Shown: piece by piece, positions 50,555-59,732 of the stretch | Numbering within the stretch: the first letter of the stretch is position 1 | How the letters are laid out: each line of letters starts with the position of its first letter | Origin: an uncultured Lachnospiraceae bacterium | Lineage (GTDB): Bacteria > Bacillota > Clostridia > Lachnospirales > Lachnospiraceae | Assembly: GCA_944383265.1 (NCBI GenBank) | Contig: CALWOX010000005.1 | Span: forward strand, 1 to 64,000 | Direction: 5' to 3' | Length of the DNA: 64,000 bases | Program-made: the position numbers and the translations under genes | The notes under the pieces: model-generated | Database searches by the model: none | What the model saw: the letters and a program-made list of their open reading frames with translations, nothing else | What the model was told of the DNA's origin: nothing

Positions 50555-51790
50555 ATGGATTATACTAAGAATGCGAGCCTTTTTAAGGCGGCCGCCGATG
50601 AAAATCGGCTAAGGATAATGAACATACTTTCGGGCGGAGAGAAATGCGCCTGTGTGCTTTTGAACAGCCTTGACATAGGACAGTCCACCCTCTCTCATCA
50701 TATGAAGATACTTTGTGACAGCGGTCTTGTGAACTCCAGGAAGGAAGGCAAGTGGACTCACTATTCCCTTAATAATGAGGGCTTTGAAAGGCTGAGAGAA
50801 GCTGTGGAGGATATAGAGAGAATACCTGATGAGAGGCTTGGCTGCGAGCCCATTGAGGGCAAAAGGACAAAGCTTTATGTCCTTACAGGCTTTCTCGGCT
50901 CGGGAAAGACGACACTTCTCATAAAGCTTATGGAAAAGCTGAAGGGAAAAAAGATAGGAGTTATCCAGAATGAATTCGGAAAGCTCGGCATAGACGGAGA
51001 GATCATAAGGAATGACGACATTCAAATGATAGAGATAAACAAGGGCTCAATTTTTTGCTCCTGCCTTAAGCTTAAGTTTGTGAGCGCTCTTGCGGAGATG
51101 GCGGGAAAGGGCTTTGACTATCTTTTTGTGGAAAGCTCGGGCCTTGGAGACCCCTCGAATGTGGAGGAGATACTTGAGGCCACGAAGGTTATCTCAGGAG
51201 ACTGCTTCGACTTTGCGGGGGCAATTTGCCTTGTGGACGCTGTGAATTTCTTCGATGAGCTCTCTGATCTCGAGACTGTGTACAGACAGCTTAAGCACTG
51301 CAACCTTGCTGTGATCACAAAGACGGATCTTTCCGATGCGGATACGCTGACCGCCATAAGAGAAAAGATAAGGGAGATAAACCCTGTGTGCAGGATAGAC
51401 ATAAGCTGCAACGGAAATCTTGACACGGGATTTTTCAATGAGGATCTCACGCTTTACAGTTGGGCGGAAAATGAGGACACTACAAATACTGAGGAGACAA
51501 AGCCGAAGACCCTGTTTATGAATTTTGACGGCGAGATAGAGGAAGGGACGCTTGAGAGCTTTATCTCCGATATTGAAAAGTCGAGCTACAGGATAAAGGG
51601 CTTCTTTAATATAAAGGAAAGAGGCTGGTGTCAGGTGGATGTGGTCGGAGACAGGACAGACTACAAGCCCTGCCCCGCAAAGGAGCGTTCTCAGCTTGTT
51701 ATAATCTCAAGGATAGGTCCTGCAATCATAAAGGAGATATTCGATGCATGGAGAAAAAGGACCGATCTTCCTATGGAGCTTAAGAACTGA
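50555..51790 (+). CDS. Fusion of an ArsR-family repressor to a CobW/COG0523 GTPase
   Basis: A 411-residue protein. Residues 1-90 are an ArsR winged helix (LFKAAADENRLRIMNILSGG, CACVLLNSLDIGQSTLSHHM) with a CAC pair that could bind metal or metalloid. Residues about 105-400 are a G3E GTPase of the CobW/YeiR/ZigA type: P-loop GFLGSGKTT, QNEFGKLGIDGE, switch motif SIFCSCLK (the family's CxCC site reduced to CSC), ESSGLGDPSNV, NKxD-like TKTDLSD, and a C-terminal half (YRIKGFFNIKERGWCQVDVV). COG0523 proteins deliver or sense metals such as zinc. The fusion would link metal-chaperone state to repression. It heads an operon with a thiol protein and an ArsP-like permease. AAAGGAG precedes the ATG. 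Confidence 0.87.
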   Translation: MDYTKNASLFKAAADENRLRIMNILSGGEKCACVLLNSLDIGQSTLSHHMKILCDSGLVNSRKEGKWTHYSLNNEGFERLREAVEDIERIPDERLGCEPIEGKRTKLYVLTGFLGSGKTTLLIKLMEKLKGKKIGVIQNEFGKLGIDGEIIRNDDIQMIEINKGSIFCSCLKLKFVSALAEMAGKGFDYLFVESSGLGDPSNVEEILEATKVISGDCFDFAGAICLVDAVNFFDELSDLETVYRQLKHCNLAVITKTDLSDADTLTAIREKIREINPVCRIDISCNGNLDTGFFNEDLTLYSWAENEDTTNTEETKPKTLFMNFDGEIEEGTLESFISDIEKSSYRIKGFFNIKERGWCQVDVVGDRTDYKPCPAKERSQLVIISRIGPAIIKEIFDAWRKRTDLPMELKN

Positions 51791-51874
51791 TCCTTTTTGA
51801 AAAAATGATAAGTATGGCATCTTGAAGCTTATAAAAAATATAATAAAACAGCTGTTTCGGAAAGGACGGGAGAT

Positions 51875-52156
51875 ATGGATATAAATATAAAGGTAATAGG
51901 AGAGGGCTGCGAAAAATGCGACAAGCTCTATGAAAATACAATTAAGGCGGTGGAGGAGCTATCCGGGGAGCTTTCGGCGGAGAATCTTGGGAAATGCCTT
52001 GCGGCTGCCAAGGTGGAGAAGGTCGAGGACCTCATAGAGATAGTAAAGCTCGGAGTTATGAGCACACCCTCCCTTATGATAAACGGCGAGATAAGACTTT
52101 TGGGGCAGACCGCCTCAACTCAGAAGATAAAGGAGCTCATAAAGGAATATGCTTAG
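51875..52156 (+). CDS. Small thioredoxin-like redox-active disulfide protein
   Basis: A 93-residue protein of the 'thioredoxin family protein / redox-active disulfide protein 2' type. Active site CEKC at residues about 11-14 (VIGEGCEKCDKLYENT), cis-Pro region MSTPSLMINGE, and C-terminal helix STQKIKELIKEY. It overlaps the permease start by 8 bases, so translation is coupled. This pair (small thioredoxin plus ArsP-like permease) is common in arsenic-related operons, where the thiol protein may reduce or pass on the substrate; that is inference. Confidence 0.85.
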   Translation: MDINIKVIGEGCEKCDKLYENTIKAVEELSGELSAENLGKCLAAAKVEKVEDLIEIVKLGVMSTPSLMINGEIRLLGQTASTQKIKELIKEYA

Positions 52157-53153
52157 CTTTATTGAAAATGCGATATTCAGGATGGTTTGGCTTGAGCAGT
52201 TTGTGGAAAGACTCCTTTCAGTAATTGGCATAGACGTCACAGGAAGGCTCGGGGCAAGCCTCAGCTTCTTTATATACGATGTTATAAAGATAAGCCTGCT
52301 TCTCTGCGGATTGATATTTTTGATCTCATATTTTCAGAGCTATTTTCCGCCTGAAAGGAGCAAGAAAATAATAGGAAGGTTTCGGGGGATAAGGGCAAAT
52401 ATTATCGCTGCCCTTTTGGGAACTGTAACTCCATTTTGCTCCTGCTCCTCAATCCCCCTTTTTATAGGCTTTACCTCTGCAGGCCTTCCCTTGGGAGTGA
52501 CCTTTTCCTTCCTGATATCTTCACCTATGGTGGACCTCGGAAGCCTGATTCTGCTTTCGGGGAGCTTTGGCATGAGGACAGCGCTTGCCTATGTGTTTTT
52601 CGGACTTGTGATAGCCGTTGCAGGAGGCACGATGATCGAAAGGCTGCATATGGAGAGATATGTTGAGAGCTTTGTGAGAAATATAAAAAGCCCCGATGTA
52701 ACGGGGCATAAGCTTCTTGTAAAAGACAGACTTTGCTTTGCGCGTTCGCAGATGGCGGACACCTTTAAAAGGGTGTTTCCCTACATCCTCGGAGGAGTGG
52801 CGATAGGAGCCTTCATACATAATTGGCTGCCTGAGGATATTATTGAGGGGATACTTGGAAATAACAGCCCCTTCGGAGTCATAATAGCCGTGATCGTTGG
52901 TATACCTATGTATGCAGATATATTCGGAACGATCCCCATAGCAGAGGCTCTTCTCTATAAAGGCGCAAGCCTCGGAACGGTGCTTTCATTTATGATGGCC
53001 GTAACCACCTTAAGCCTTCCGTCTCTGATATTGCTTAAAAAGGTTGTAAAGCCGAGACTTTTATGGACATTTGTAGTTATATGTGCTGTCGGGATTATAG
53101 CAGTGGGGTATGTGTTTAATATCTTACAGCCGAAGTTGAACCTGTATTATTGA
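52149..53153 (+). CDS. ArsP/DUF318 (YraQ-like) permease
   Basis: A 334-residue membrane protein with about 8-10 hydrophobic segments. The family signature TPFCSCSSIPLFIGFTSAGL with its paired cysteines is in the middle of the first half (about residues 96-115), and the second half has the matching GVIIAVIVGIPMYADIFGTI. ArsP proteins export trivalent organoarsenicals, and other members have unknown substrates. Under an ArsR-type promoter this is probably a detoxification pump. Its TGA stop codon (53151-53153) is inside the -35 box of the following RNA promoter. Confidence 0.87.
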   Translation: MLSFIENAIFRMVWLEQFVERLLSVIGIDVTGRLGASLSFFIYDVIKISLLLCGLIFLISYFQSYFPPERSKKIIGRFRGIRANIIAALLGTVTPFCSCSSIPLFIGFTSAGLPLGVTFSFLISSPMVDLGSLILLSGSFGMRTALAYVFFGLVIAVAGGTMIERLHMERYVESFVRNIKSPDVTGHKLLVKDRLCFARSQMADTFKRVFPYILGGVAIGAFIHNWLPEDIIEGILGNNSPFGVIIAVIVGIPMYADIFGTIPIAEALLYKGASLGTVLSFMMAVTTLSLPSLILLKKVVKPRLLWTFVVICAVGIIAVGYVFNILQPKLNLYY

Positions 53154-53178
53154 CGTATATTGGAACTTGACATATAAT
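53150..53178 (+). promoter_or_regulatory. Strong promoter of the antisense antitoxin RNA candidate
   Basis: TTGACG, 17 bases, TATAAT. It overlaps the stop codon of the permease gene and points into a region with no plus-strand gene. Confidence 0.75.
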
Positions 53179-53184
53179 ACACTT

Positions 53185-53293
53185 AGCAGAACAGCCGAAG
53201 GATAGCCGATACCTATCCGCTCCGGCAAAACAATAAGTTACCTTAGTAAGTCGCCTACGCTTTTCCCGAAGACAGGCGGCTTACTTATTTTTC
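53185..53293 (+). ncRNA. Candidate type I antitoxin RNA
   Basis: An RNA of about 110 bases is expected from the promoter at 53150 to the terminator at 53232-53293. The terminator stem TAAGTCGCCT / AGGCGGCTTA is extended by AATAAGT / ACTTATT, then TTTTT. It contains a hairpin GGATAG-CCGATAC-CTATCC (about 53200-53218). Its 3' part is antisense to the last codon and stop of the minus-strand toxin and its 3' end. Such 3' overlap is the layout of the TxpA/RatA and BsrG/SR4 type I systems. Confidence 0.65.
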
Positions 53294-53419
53294 AAATTAA
53301 GGATCGTGACTATTAATACGGCAACGCCGAGAATAATCTGAAATTCCTCATATGTACTCATAAGCATTCCTCCTCCCCACAGAACTCGGAGCGGAGGACA
53401 GCACGCCTATCGGCTGTTC
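53189..53419. repeat. Inverted repeat flanking the toxin-antitoxin locus
   Basis: GAACAGCCGA (53189-53198) and TCCGCTCCG (53216-53224) near the 5' end of the antitoxin RNA reappear in the same order on the minus strand near the 5' end of the toxin mRNA (53419-53410 and 53395-53387). The two RNAs thus start with similar, not complementary, sequence. Confidence 0.65.
53281..53361 (-). CDS. Candidate type I toxin, 26-residue hydrophobic (holin-like) peptide
   Basis: A 26-residue peptide: MSTYEEFQIILGV, then a hydrophobic run AVLIVTIL and a basic end NLKNK. This is the form of the 'putative holin-like toxin' peptides of Firmicutes (short MSTYE-type start, one membrane helix, Lys at the end), which depolarise membranes when overproduced. 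GGAGGAGGA lies 6 bases before ATG 53361; an in-frame ATG at 53367 touches that site. On the minus strand TATAAT at 53435-53430 gives a leader of about 60 bases. The stop codon lies in the shared terminator stem. Confidence 0.7.
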   Translation of the reverse strand: MSTYEEFQIILGVAVLIVTILNLKNK

Positions 53420-53429
53420 GGGTAAGCGT

Positions 53430-53435
53430 ATTATA
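53430..53435 (-). promoter_or_regulatory. -10 box of the toxin mRNA
   Basis: TATAAT on the minus strand. The -35 region (about 53453-53458) is poor, GCTGAG-like, so toxin transcription may be weaker than antitoxin transcription. Confidence 0.5.
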
Positions 53436-53453
53436 TTATCAATATAAGATGGC

Positions 53454-54122
53454 TCAGCTTAATAATGACTTGAGCTCCGAAAAACAGTCTATCCTTGCCG
53501 AAAAATATCCTTCCTCAGCTTTTCCGAGACCGTAGGATACCCATATGAAGGGCACTCCCGCAAGTCTTGAGGCCTCCGCATCTCCCTGAGTATCACCTAT
53601 ATATACAGGAGAGCGGAGGCTCTCCTTTTCTATAAGTATCCTCATGGTCACGTCCTTTTGTGCCCCGGTATCTCCATAACAGAGTCCCGCCTTAAAGAAT
53701 GGGCGCAGACCTGTGGTATCCAAAAGATCGTCTATATAGCCCTTCTGGCAGTTGCTGACGATATAAAGGGGATATTTTTCAGAGAGAGACTTTACAGTGT
53801 CACAGACCCCCTCGTAGAGAACTCCCGGTTCTCGCCTTATGTAATCCGATTCGACTTTATATATTTCATCGGCCACAAGCTGACGCTTCTCACAGGGGAC
53901 ATCAGGGAGAAGAGCCTCACATATCTTATCCATGGTCTTTCCGAAAAGAGAGGTCAGCTTTTCCTTTGTGACAGGCTCGGTCTTATACTCCGGAATCAGT
54001 CTTTTAAAAGCCTCATTCCATGCCTTTGCAACTACCTCACGGCTGTCCCAAAGAGTTCCGTCTATATCAAATATGATGCTTTCTATACCGCTATCCTTTA
54101 AATTTCTGAGATCACTGTTCAT
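53454..54122 (-). CDS. HAD-superfamily phosphatase (phosphoglycolate phosphatase-like)
   Basis: A 222-residue HAD hydrolase. Motif I FDIDGTLWDSR (residues about 18-28, with nucleophile Asp and general-acid Asp two apart), a helical cap (about 30-95), motif II YIVSNCQKG, motif III around PVYIGDTQGDAEASRLAGVP with the metal-binding Asp pair. The family removes phosphate from small molecules such as phosphoglycolate or sugar phosphates. Substrate not predictable. It lies 86 bases upstream of a DUF1846 gene on the same strand, read after it. Confidence 0.87.
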   Translation of the reverse strand: MNSDLRNLKDSGIESIIFDIDGTLWDSREVVAKAWNEAFKRLIPEYKTEPVTKEKLTSLFGKTMDKICEALLPDVPCEKRQLVADEIYKVESDYIRREPGVLYEGVCDTVKSLSEKYPLYIVSNCQKGYIDDLLDTTGLRPFFKAGLCYGDTGAQKDVTMRILIEKESLRSPVYIGDTQGDAEASRLAGVPFIWVSYGLGKAEEGYFSARIDCFSELKSLLS

Positions 54123-54208
54123 CTTAATTTCCTTGTCTTGAATTCCTGAAAATTCTGAGCTTTCCTTTCCTCTTACAATGGTGAGCTGACCGGACTATTC
54201 GTGAATAT

Positions 54209-55693
54209 TTACATTTCATGTTTATGGTTCTTAATCTCTTTAATAGGCTCGCAGGTCTGCTGTATTCCCAGCCTCTTGAACATCCTTATATCAACAGGTG
54301 AGAGTGTCACAGAGGTATGTACCTGGCATCCTCTTAAAACAGGAAGCTGATCCAATGCTTTTCTTGCATCCTCGCTTGATGCGGCGCTCATGGAGAGAGC
54401 TATCAACACCTCGTCCGTGTGGAGGCGGGGATTTTCGGAGCCGAGATAGCAGGTCTTAAGCTTCTGAATCGGCTCTATGGCAGAAGGAGCGATGACATGT
54501 ACATTGTGATCTATTCCCGCAAGTACCTTAAGTGCGTTGAGAAGGCCTGCCGCACTGGCGCCAAGGAGCTTGGAACAGCCGCCTGTAACTATCCTTCCGT
54601 CGGGAAGCTCTATGGCCATTGCGGGCATTCCGTCCTTCTTTGCCCTCTCTATGCAGGGGCCTACCACCTTTCTGTATTCGGGAGTTATGTTCGCCTGCTT
54701 CATGAGGAGCTCGATCTTTCTTACAACCTCCTCATCACCTACCTCGTTCAATACATCGTTTGCGGCCTGATAATATCTTCTTATTATCTCCTGCTTTGAG
54801 GCCTCTCTGCAGACCTCATCGTCGATTATACAGTTTCCCACCATGTTTACACCCATGTCTGTGGGAGACTTGTAGGGGCTCTCACCGTAAATGTGGGTAA
54901 AGGTCTCGTTTAATACAGGGAAGATCTCCACGTCTCTGTTGTAGTTGACAGTAGTCTCACCATATGCCTCAAGGTGGAAGGGATCTATCATGTTTACATC
55001 GTTGAGATCCGCTGTCGCCGCCTCATAGGCGAGATTTACAGGGTGCTTTAAGGGGAGATTCCACACGGGGAAGGTTTCAAACTTTGCGTATCCTGCTTTG
55101 ATGCCTCTTTTGTTCTCGTGATAGAGCTGAGAGAGACAGGTAGCCATCTTTCCGCTTCCGGGGCCGGGGGCCGTGACTATAACAAGGGGATTTGTAGTCT
55201 TTATATATTCATTTTTTCCGTAGCCCTCGTCGCTGACTATAAAGGGCACATTGTTGGGGTATCCCTCTATGGCATAATGTTTGTAGACCTTTACTTTCTT
55301 CTTGCCGAGGCGCTGTTTGAACTGATTTACAGCGGGAGAGGGAGTGAATTTTGTTATTACGACGCTGCCCACATAAAGTCCGTGATCTCTGAAGCTTGAG
55401 ATGAGGCGGAAAACATCCTCATCATATGTTATGCCAAGGTCGAAGCGCTTTTTATTTCTCTCAATGTCCTCCGCGCTTATGGCGATCACTACCTCAGCCT
55501 CGTCCGCAAGCTGAAGGAGCATGCGAAGCTTTGAATCGGGCTCAAAGCCGGGAAGTACCCTTGAAGCATGATAATCGTCAAAAAGCTTTCCTCCGAACTC
55601 GAGATAGAGCTTTCCCTCAAAATGGCTGATACGTTCCTTGATGTGCTCAGACTGAATTTTAAGATATTTTTCATTATCGAAACCGATACGCAT
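54209..55693 (-). CDS. DUF1846 family protein
   Basis: A 494-residue protein of the DUF1846 family (full-length, about 490-505). It starts IGFDNEKYLKIQSEHIKERI and contains a P-loop-like VTAPGPGSGKMATCLSQLYH. Other strongly conserved regions are SRVLPGFEPDSKLRMLLQLA, MIDPFHLEAYGETTVNYNRD, SPTDMGVNMVGNCIIDD and KLLGASAAGLLNALK. The family is common in Firmicutes. Structures exist, but no settled function is known to me; a nucleotide-related enzyme is plausible. CAGGAGG precedes the ATG. Confidence 0.88.
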   Translation of the reverse strand: MRIGFDNEKYLKIQSEHIKERISHFEGKLYLEFGGKLFDDYHASRVLPGFEPDSKLRMLLQLADEAEVVIAISAEDIERNKKRFDLGITYDEDVFRLISSFRDHGLYVGSVVITKFTPSPAVNQFKQRLGKKKVKVYKHYAIEGYPNNVPFIVSDEGYGKNEYIKTTNPLVIVTAPGPGSGKMATCLSQLYHENKRGIKAGYAKFETFPVWNLPLKHPVNLAYEAATADLNDVNMIDPFHLEAYGETTVNYNRDVEIFPVLNETFTHIYGESPYKSPTDMGVNMVGNCIIDDEVCREASKQEIIRRYYQAANDVLNEVGDEEVVRKIELLMKQANITPEYRKVVGPCIERAKKDGMPAMAIELPDGRIVTGGCSKLLGASAAGLLNALKVLAGIDHNVHVIAPSAIEPIQKLKTCYLGSENPRLHTDEVLIALSMSAASSEDARKALDQLPVLRGCQVHTSVTLSPVDIRMFKRLGIQQTCEPIKEIKNHKHEM

Positions 55694-55795
55694 AAAAACC
55701 TCCTGAAAATATAAAGACTTTAGAAACCAATAGGCTTAATTATAAATAAACAGAGAAGAAAATTCCATAGATAAATAAAAAAATATTAAGCCGCA

Positions 55796-55824
55796 TTGAA
55801 TTTTTTCCTGTAAATAAGTATAAT
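55796..55824 (+). promoter_or_regulatory. Promoter of ftsH
   Basis: TTGAAT, 17 bases, TATAAT, about 55 bases before the ftsH start. Confidence 0.65.
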
Positions 55825-55878
55825 AATTACTACTTATGCTTAAAAATAAGCTCAAAAAAATAATGGATGAATTTAGAG

Positions 55879-57954
55879 ATGGAACCTAACCGAAATAATA
55901 ATCAAAACAACCAGAACAATAATAATAACAATAACAACATGCCCGGAAGCAATATGGGGCAGACCATGATGATAATCCTTATTGCCGCTGTCCTTGCTTA
56001 TCTCCTTATGAGCACAAGCAGAGGGCTTTTAAGGAGCAGCTCCGAGGAGGAGGTATCCTACACCGAGTTTTACCAAATGGTGGAGGACGGAGAGGTCGAG
56101 TCCGTGGAAATAGGGACGGACAACAGGATAATCATTCACCCGAGCGATGAGGCCGAGGACAAGAATTCCATCATAACCTACTATACCGTTATGGTAAATA
56201 ATGACGACGACCTCGTCAGGACCCTCAGGGAAAACGGCGTGGACATAACTCAGGATGAGCCTGACAACATGGCTATGGTGGGAGCCTTCCTTCTTCAGAT
56301 GATACTTCCCTTCGTGCTTATCTTTGCTTTCATGAGCTATATGATGAGGAAGGCAGGCGGAAGCGGCGGAGGAATAATGGGAGTCGGAAAATCCACCGCA
56401 AAGATGTACATGCAGAAGGAGACCGGCGTCACCTTTGCGGACGTTGCGGGTGAGGATGAGGCGAAGGAATCCCTTGTGGAGATAGTGGACTTTCTCCACA
56501 ATCCCGAAAAATACAGAAAGATAGGCGCAAAGCTTCCCAAGGGAGCACTTCTTGTAGGACCTCCCGGAACAGGAAAGACCCTTCTTGCAAAGGCTGTGGC
56601 GGGAGAGGCAAAGGTGCCCTTCTACAGCCTCTCAGGCTCGGACTTTGTGGAGATGTTCGTTGGAGTGGGTGCAAGCCGTGTGAGAGACCTGTTTAAGCAG
56701 GCTAATTCCACAGCGCCCTGCATTATCTTCATAGATGAGATAGACGCTATCGGAAAATCCAGAGACAGCCGCTTCGGAGGCGGAAATGACGAGAGGGAGC
56801 AGACCCTTAACCAGCTCCTTTCCGAGATGGACGGCTTTGACCCCGGAAAGGGCATAATGGTGCTTGGCGCAACCAACAGGCCCGAGATACTTGACCCCGC
56901 ACTTCTGCGCCCGGGCCGCTTTGACAGACGTGTTATAGTTGAAAAGCCCGACCTTAAGGGAAGGGTAAATATACTTAAAGTGCACTCAAAGGATGTGAAG
57001 CTTGACTCCACAGTTGACCTTGAGGAGATAGCTCTTGCCACCAGCGGAGCTGTGGGAGCAGACCTTGCCAACATGATGAACGAGGCTGCTATCATGGCTG
57101 TAAAGAACGGAAGGAATGCTGTGAGCCAGAAGGATCTCTTTGAGGCTGTTGAGGTAGTGCTTGTGGGCAAGGAGAAAAAGGACAGGATACTCTCAAAGGA
57201 GGAGAGGCGCATAGTTTCCTACCACGAGGTGGGACATGCCCTTATCGCGGCTGTTCAGAAGGACGCGGAGCCTGTACAGAAGATAACCATAGTTCCCAGG
57301 ACCATGGGGGCCCTCGGCTATGTTATGCAGGTGCCCGAGGAGGAAAAATACCTTAATTCAAAGGCCGAGCTTAATGCCATGATAGTGACTATGCTCGGAG
57401 GACGTGCGGCGGAGGAGCTTGTGTTTGACACTGTGACTACGGGAGCCGCAAACGACATAGAGAGAGCCACAAATCTTGCGAGAGCTATGGTGACACAGTA
57501 TGGCATGAGCGATAAGTTCGGACTCATGGGCCTTGCAACTCAGGAGGATCAGTACCTCACAGGACGCACTGTCATGAACTGCGGAGACAATACCGCCACA
57601 GAGGTGGACAATGAGGTCATGAGGATGCTCAAGGTGGCTTATGACGAGGCAAAGCGCATACTTACGGAAAACAGGGATGCCCTCGATAAGATCGCAGAGT
57701 ATCTCATCCGAAAGGAGACCATTACAGGCAAGGAATTCATGAAGATATTCCGGGAGGTAAAAGGGCTTCCGGAGGAGCCTGAGGATTCCGATAATAAGAA
57801 CTCCGATAACAAGGACTCTGAGAATAAGGAAGCCGATAAGCCTGCCGAGACAGTTTGTGACAACGCGTCAGACAAGACTTCTGATGACAAAAGTATTGAG
57901 AAGTCTTCAGAGAATGGAGCCGACAAGCCCTTCGGTGATTTCAGAGAGGTATAG
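55879..57954 (+). CDS. ftsH: ATP-dependent zinc metalloprotease FtsH
   Basis: A protein of about 691 residues, membrane-anchored. It unfolds and degrades membrane proteins and unstable regulators. An Asn-rich start (NNNQN), a membrane segment at about 30-48 ([15 protein letters not shown]), an external domain, and a second membrane segment near 136-156 ([20 protein letters not shown]) come first. The AAA domain has Walker A GPPGTGKT, Walker [12 protein letters not shown] and SRH region [20 protein letters not shown]. The protease domain has the zinc site [11 protein letters not shown] and a distal Asp. The acidic tail has [14 protein letters not shown]-like repeats. ATG 55879 or 55867 are both possible. 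Confidence 0.95.
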   Translation: MEPNRNNNQNNQNNNNNNNNMPGSNMGQTMMIILIAAVLAYLLMSTSRGLLRSSSEEEVSYTEFYQMVEDGEVESVEIGTDNRIIIHPSDEAEDKNSIITYYTVMVNNDDDLVRTLRENGVDITQDEPDNMAMVGAFLLQMILPFVLIFAFMSYMMRKAGGSGGGIMGVGKSTAKMYMQKETGVTFADVAGEDEAKESLVEIVDFLHNPEKYRKIGAKLPKGALLVGPPGTGKTLLAKAVAGEAKVPFYSLSGSDFVEMFVGVGASRVRDLFKQANSTAPCIIFIDEIDAIGKSRDSRFGGGNDEREQTLNQLLSEMDGFDPGKGIMVLGATNRPEILDPALLRPGRFDRRVIVEKPDLKGRVNILKVHSKDVKLDSTVDLEEIALATSGAVGADLANMMNEAAIMAVKNGRNAVSQKDLFEAVEVVLVGKEKKDRILSKEERRIVSYHEVGHALIAAVQKDAEPVQKITIVPRTMGALGYVMQVPEEEKYLNSKAELNAMIVTMLGGRAAEELVFDTVTTGAANDIERATNLARAMVTQYGMSDKFGLMGLATQEDQYLTGRTVMNCGDNTATEVDNEVMRMLKVAYDEAKRILTENRDALDKIAEYLIRKETITGKEFMKIFREVKGLPEEPEDSDNKNSDNKDSENKEADKPAETVCDNASDKTSDDKSIEKSSENGADKPFGDFREV

Positions 57955-58071
57955 GCATATCTTAGAAATAATGTAAGCTTTTTGAAACTTTTTTTAGAAG
58001 CTGTTTTATGCTATACTGGATGGCGGAAATATCAGACAAAGATACAAAGCTTTACTTCAAGGAGAACGATA

Positions 58072-59658
58072 ATGCATAAGATGTTTAAAAGGACAGCGGC
58101 CTTCAGCCTGGCTGCTATGATAATGATGTCTCAGGCGGCATATGCCGAGACTATAACACTTGCTACATATCCCGGGACTCAGGACGGAAATTATATCACC
58201 ACTCAGGGGCCTACAGATACAGAGACAGCCGGAAGCAACGGATATGTTCAGGTGGGAAGCCATGTGGACAACAGCGGATATGTTAATTCAGGTCCCGGAG
58301 CGGTAGGAAACAACGGACAGCAGCCGGAGCCCGGAACAGGAAATACATCATCAGGAACTGTTATCGGCACAGACGGGACTCAGCAGAATACACAGAACAC
58401 CGGCACCACACAGCAGAACGGTCAAACACAGACGACAAATCAGGTGGTCATAGACTCTTCTATCGCAAAGCCTACCATAAGCTCCGAGACAGCGGTAGTT
58501 TATGACGCAACCACAAATCAGATACTTTTTGACAAGAATGCGAGTCAGTCTATGTATCCCGCGTCTATGACAAAGCTTATGACAGCGCTCCTTACAGTGG
58601 AGAACGCAAGCCTTGACGACACGGTTACATACTCTGCTACGGCGGTAAACGATCTTGAGTCGGGAGCGGCAAATGTAAACCTTGTCGAGGGAGACACATT
58701 GAGTGTAAGGGATTCCCTCTATGCCCTCTTACTTAAGTCAGCCTGCGAGGTCGCAAACGGACTTGCGGAGAAGGTTGGCGGAAGTCAGGAGAATTTTGTG
58801 GCTATGATGAATCAGAGAGCTCAGCAGCTCGGATGTCAGAATACCCATTTTGACAACGCTTCAGGCCTCAACTCAAATACTCATTACACAACAGCTTACG
58901 ATATGGCCCTTATAACAAAGGCGGCATTTGACAATGAGACCATAAGGACCATAGACAATACAATAAATTATACTCTTCCCGCATCAAAGAACAGGGGAGA
59001 GCTCAAGATCACAAACGGTAACAAGATGCTTAACCCCGCAAATTCACAGTACTACGAGGGCATAATCGGAGGAAAGACAGGCTATACCTCAAAGGCGGGA
59101 AATACTCTTGCCACAGCTGTAGAGAAGGACGGACATGAGCTCATAGTAGTCGTAATGAAGTCCTCACAGAAGCATTATGAGGATACAAAGGCTCTCCTTG
59201 ACTACGGCTTCAAAGTGATCGAGGCTTCAAATAAGGCTCAGGGAATAAGCACTGACAATGCTGCCGGAACTACCACAGGAAATACAAGCGAAACAGGCAA
59301 TACAGGCAGCAGCACAGGAACAGCAGATCAGGGAACAGGACGCTGGAATCAGGTATCCGCAACAGAGTGGCAGTACATAAAGGCTGACGGAAATCCCTGC
59401 AAGTCAGAGTGGCTCGACCTCGGTGACAAGACCTACTGGTTCGATGACAACACCTACATGGCTACAGGTTGGAGACATTTCTCAAATGACGCTTGGTATT
59501 ACTTTGATACTCAGAGCGGAGCTATGGTTAAAAACAGCTGGGTAATTGACGGCGGCAAGTCATATTACCTTACAGGCAACGGAACCATGGCAAGGAACAC
59601 CGTGATCAACGGAACCTACAAGGTAGACGCTGACGGAGTTTATGTAGGACAGGTATAA
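58072..59658 (+). CDS. D-alanyl-D-alanine carboxypeptidase (PBP5/DacF type) with wall-binding tail
   Basis: A 528-residue secreted low-molecular-weight penicillin-binding protein that trims the terminal D-Ala of peptidoglycan. Signal peptide to about residue 29 (AAYAE), then a Gln/Thr/Asn-rich linker (about 50-145). The peptidase S11 domain has SxxK in YPASMTKLMTALL, an S-x-C triad LLKSACEVANGLAEK where most relatives have SxN, and KTG in IGGKTGYTSKAG. After a Thr/Gly linker the last about 110 residues are glucan/choline-type wall-binding repeats (GRWNQVSATEWQYIKADGNP, TGWRHFSNDAWYYFDTQSGA). The ATG at 58072 follows AAGGAG; longer upstream frames are unlikely. Usual family members lack this tail. 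Confidence 0.9.
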   Translation: MHKMFKRTAAFSLAAMIMMSQAAYAETITLATYPGTQDGNYITTQGPTDTETAGSNGYVQVGSHVDNSGYVNSGPGAVGNNGQQPEPGTGNTSSGTVIGTDGTQQNTQNTGTTQQNGQTQTTNQVVIDSSIAKPTISSETAVVYDATTNQILFDKNASQSMYPASMTKLMTALLTVENASLDDTVTYSATAVNDLESGAANVNLVEGDTLSVRDSLYALLLKSACEVANGLAEKVGGSQENFVAMMNQRAQQLGCQNTHFDNASGLNSNTHYTTAYDMALITKAAFDNETIRTIDNTINYTLPASKNRGELKITNGNKMLNPANSQYYEGIIGGKTGYTSKAGNTLATAVEKDGHELIVVVMKSSQKHYEDTKALLDYGFKVIEASNKAQGISTDNAAGTTTGNTSETGNTGSSTGTADQGTGRWNQVSATEWQYIKADGNPCKSEWLDLGDKTYWFDDNTYMATGWRHFSNDAWYYFDTQSGAMVKNSWVIDGGKSYYLTGNGTMARNTVINGTYKVDADGVYVGQV

Positions 59659-59732
59659 CAAATACAAACAGAATATCAGAGTATAAAACTGATATATCAG
59701 GTTGATAAGCTGAATTATTTTGGAGATTTATA

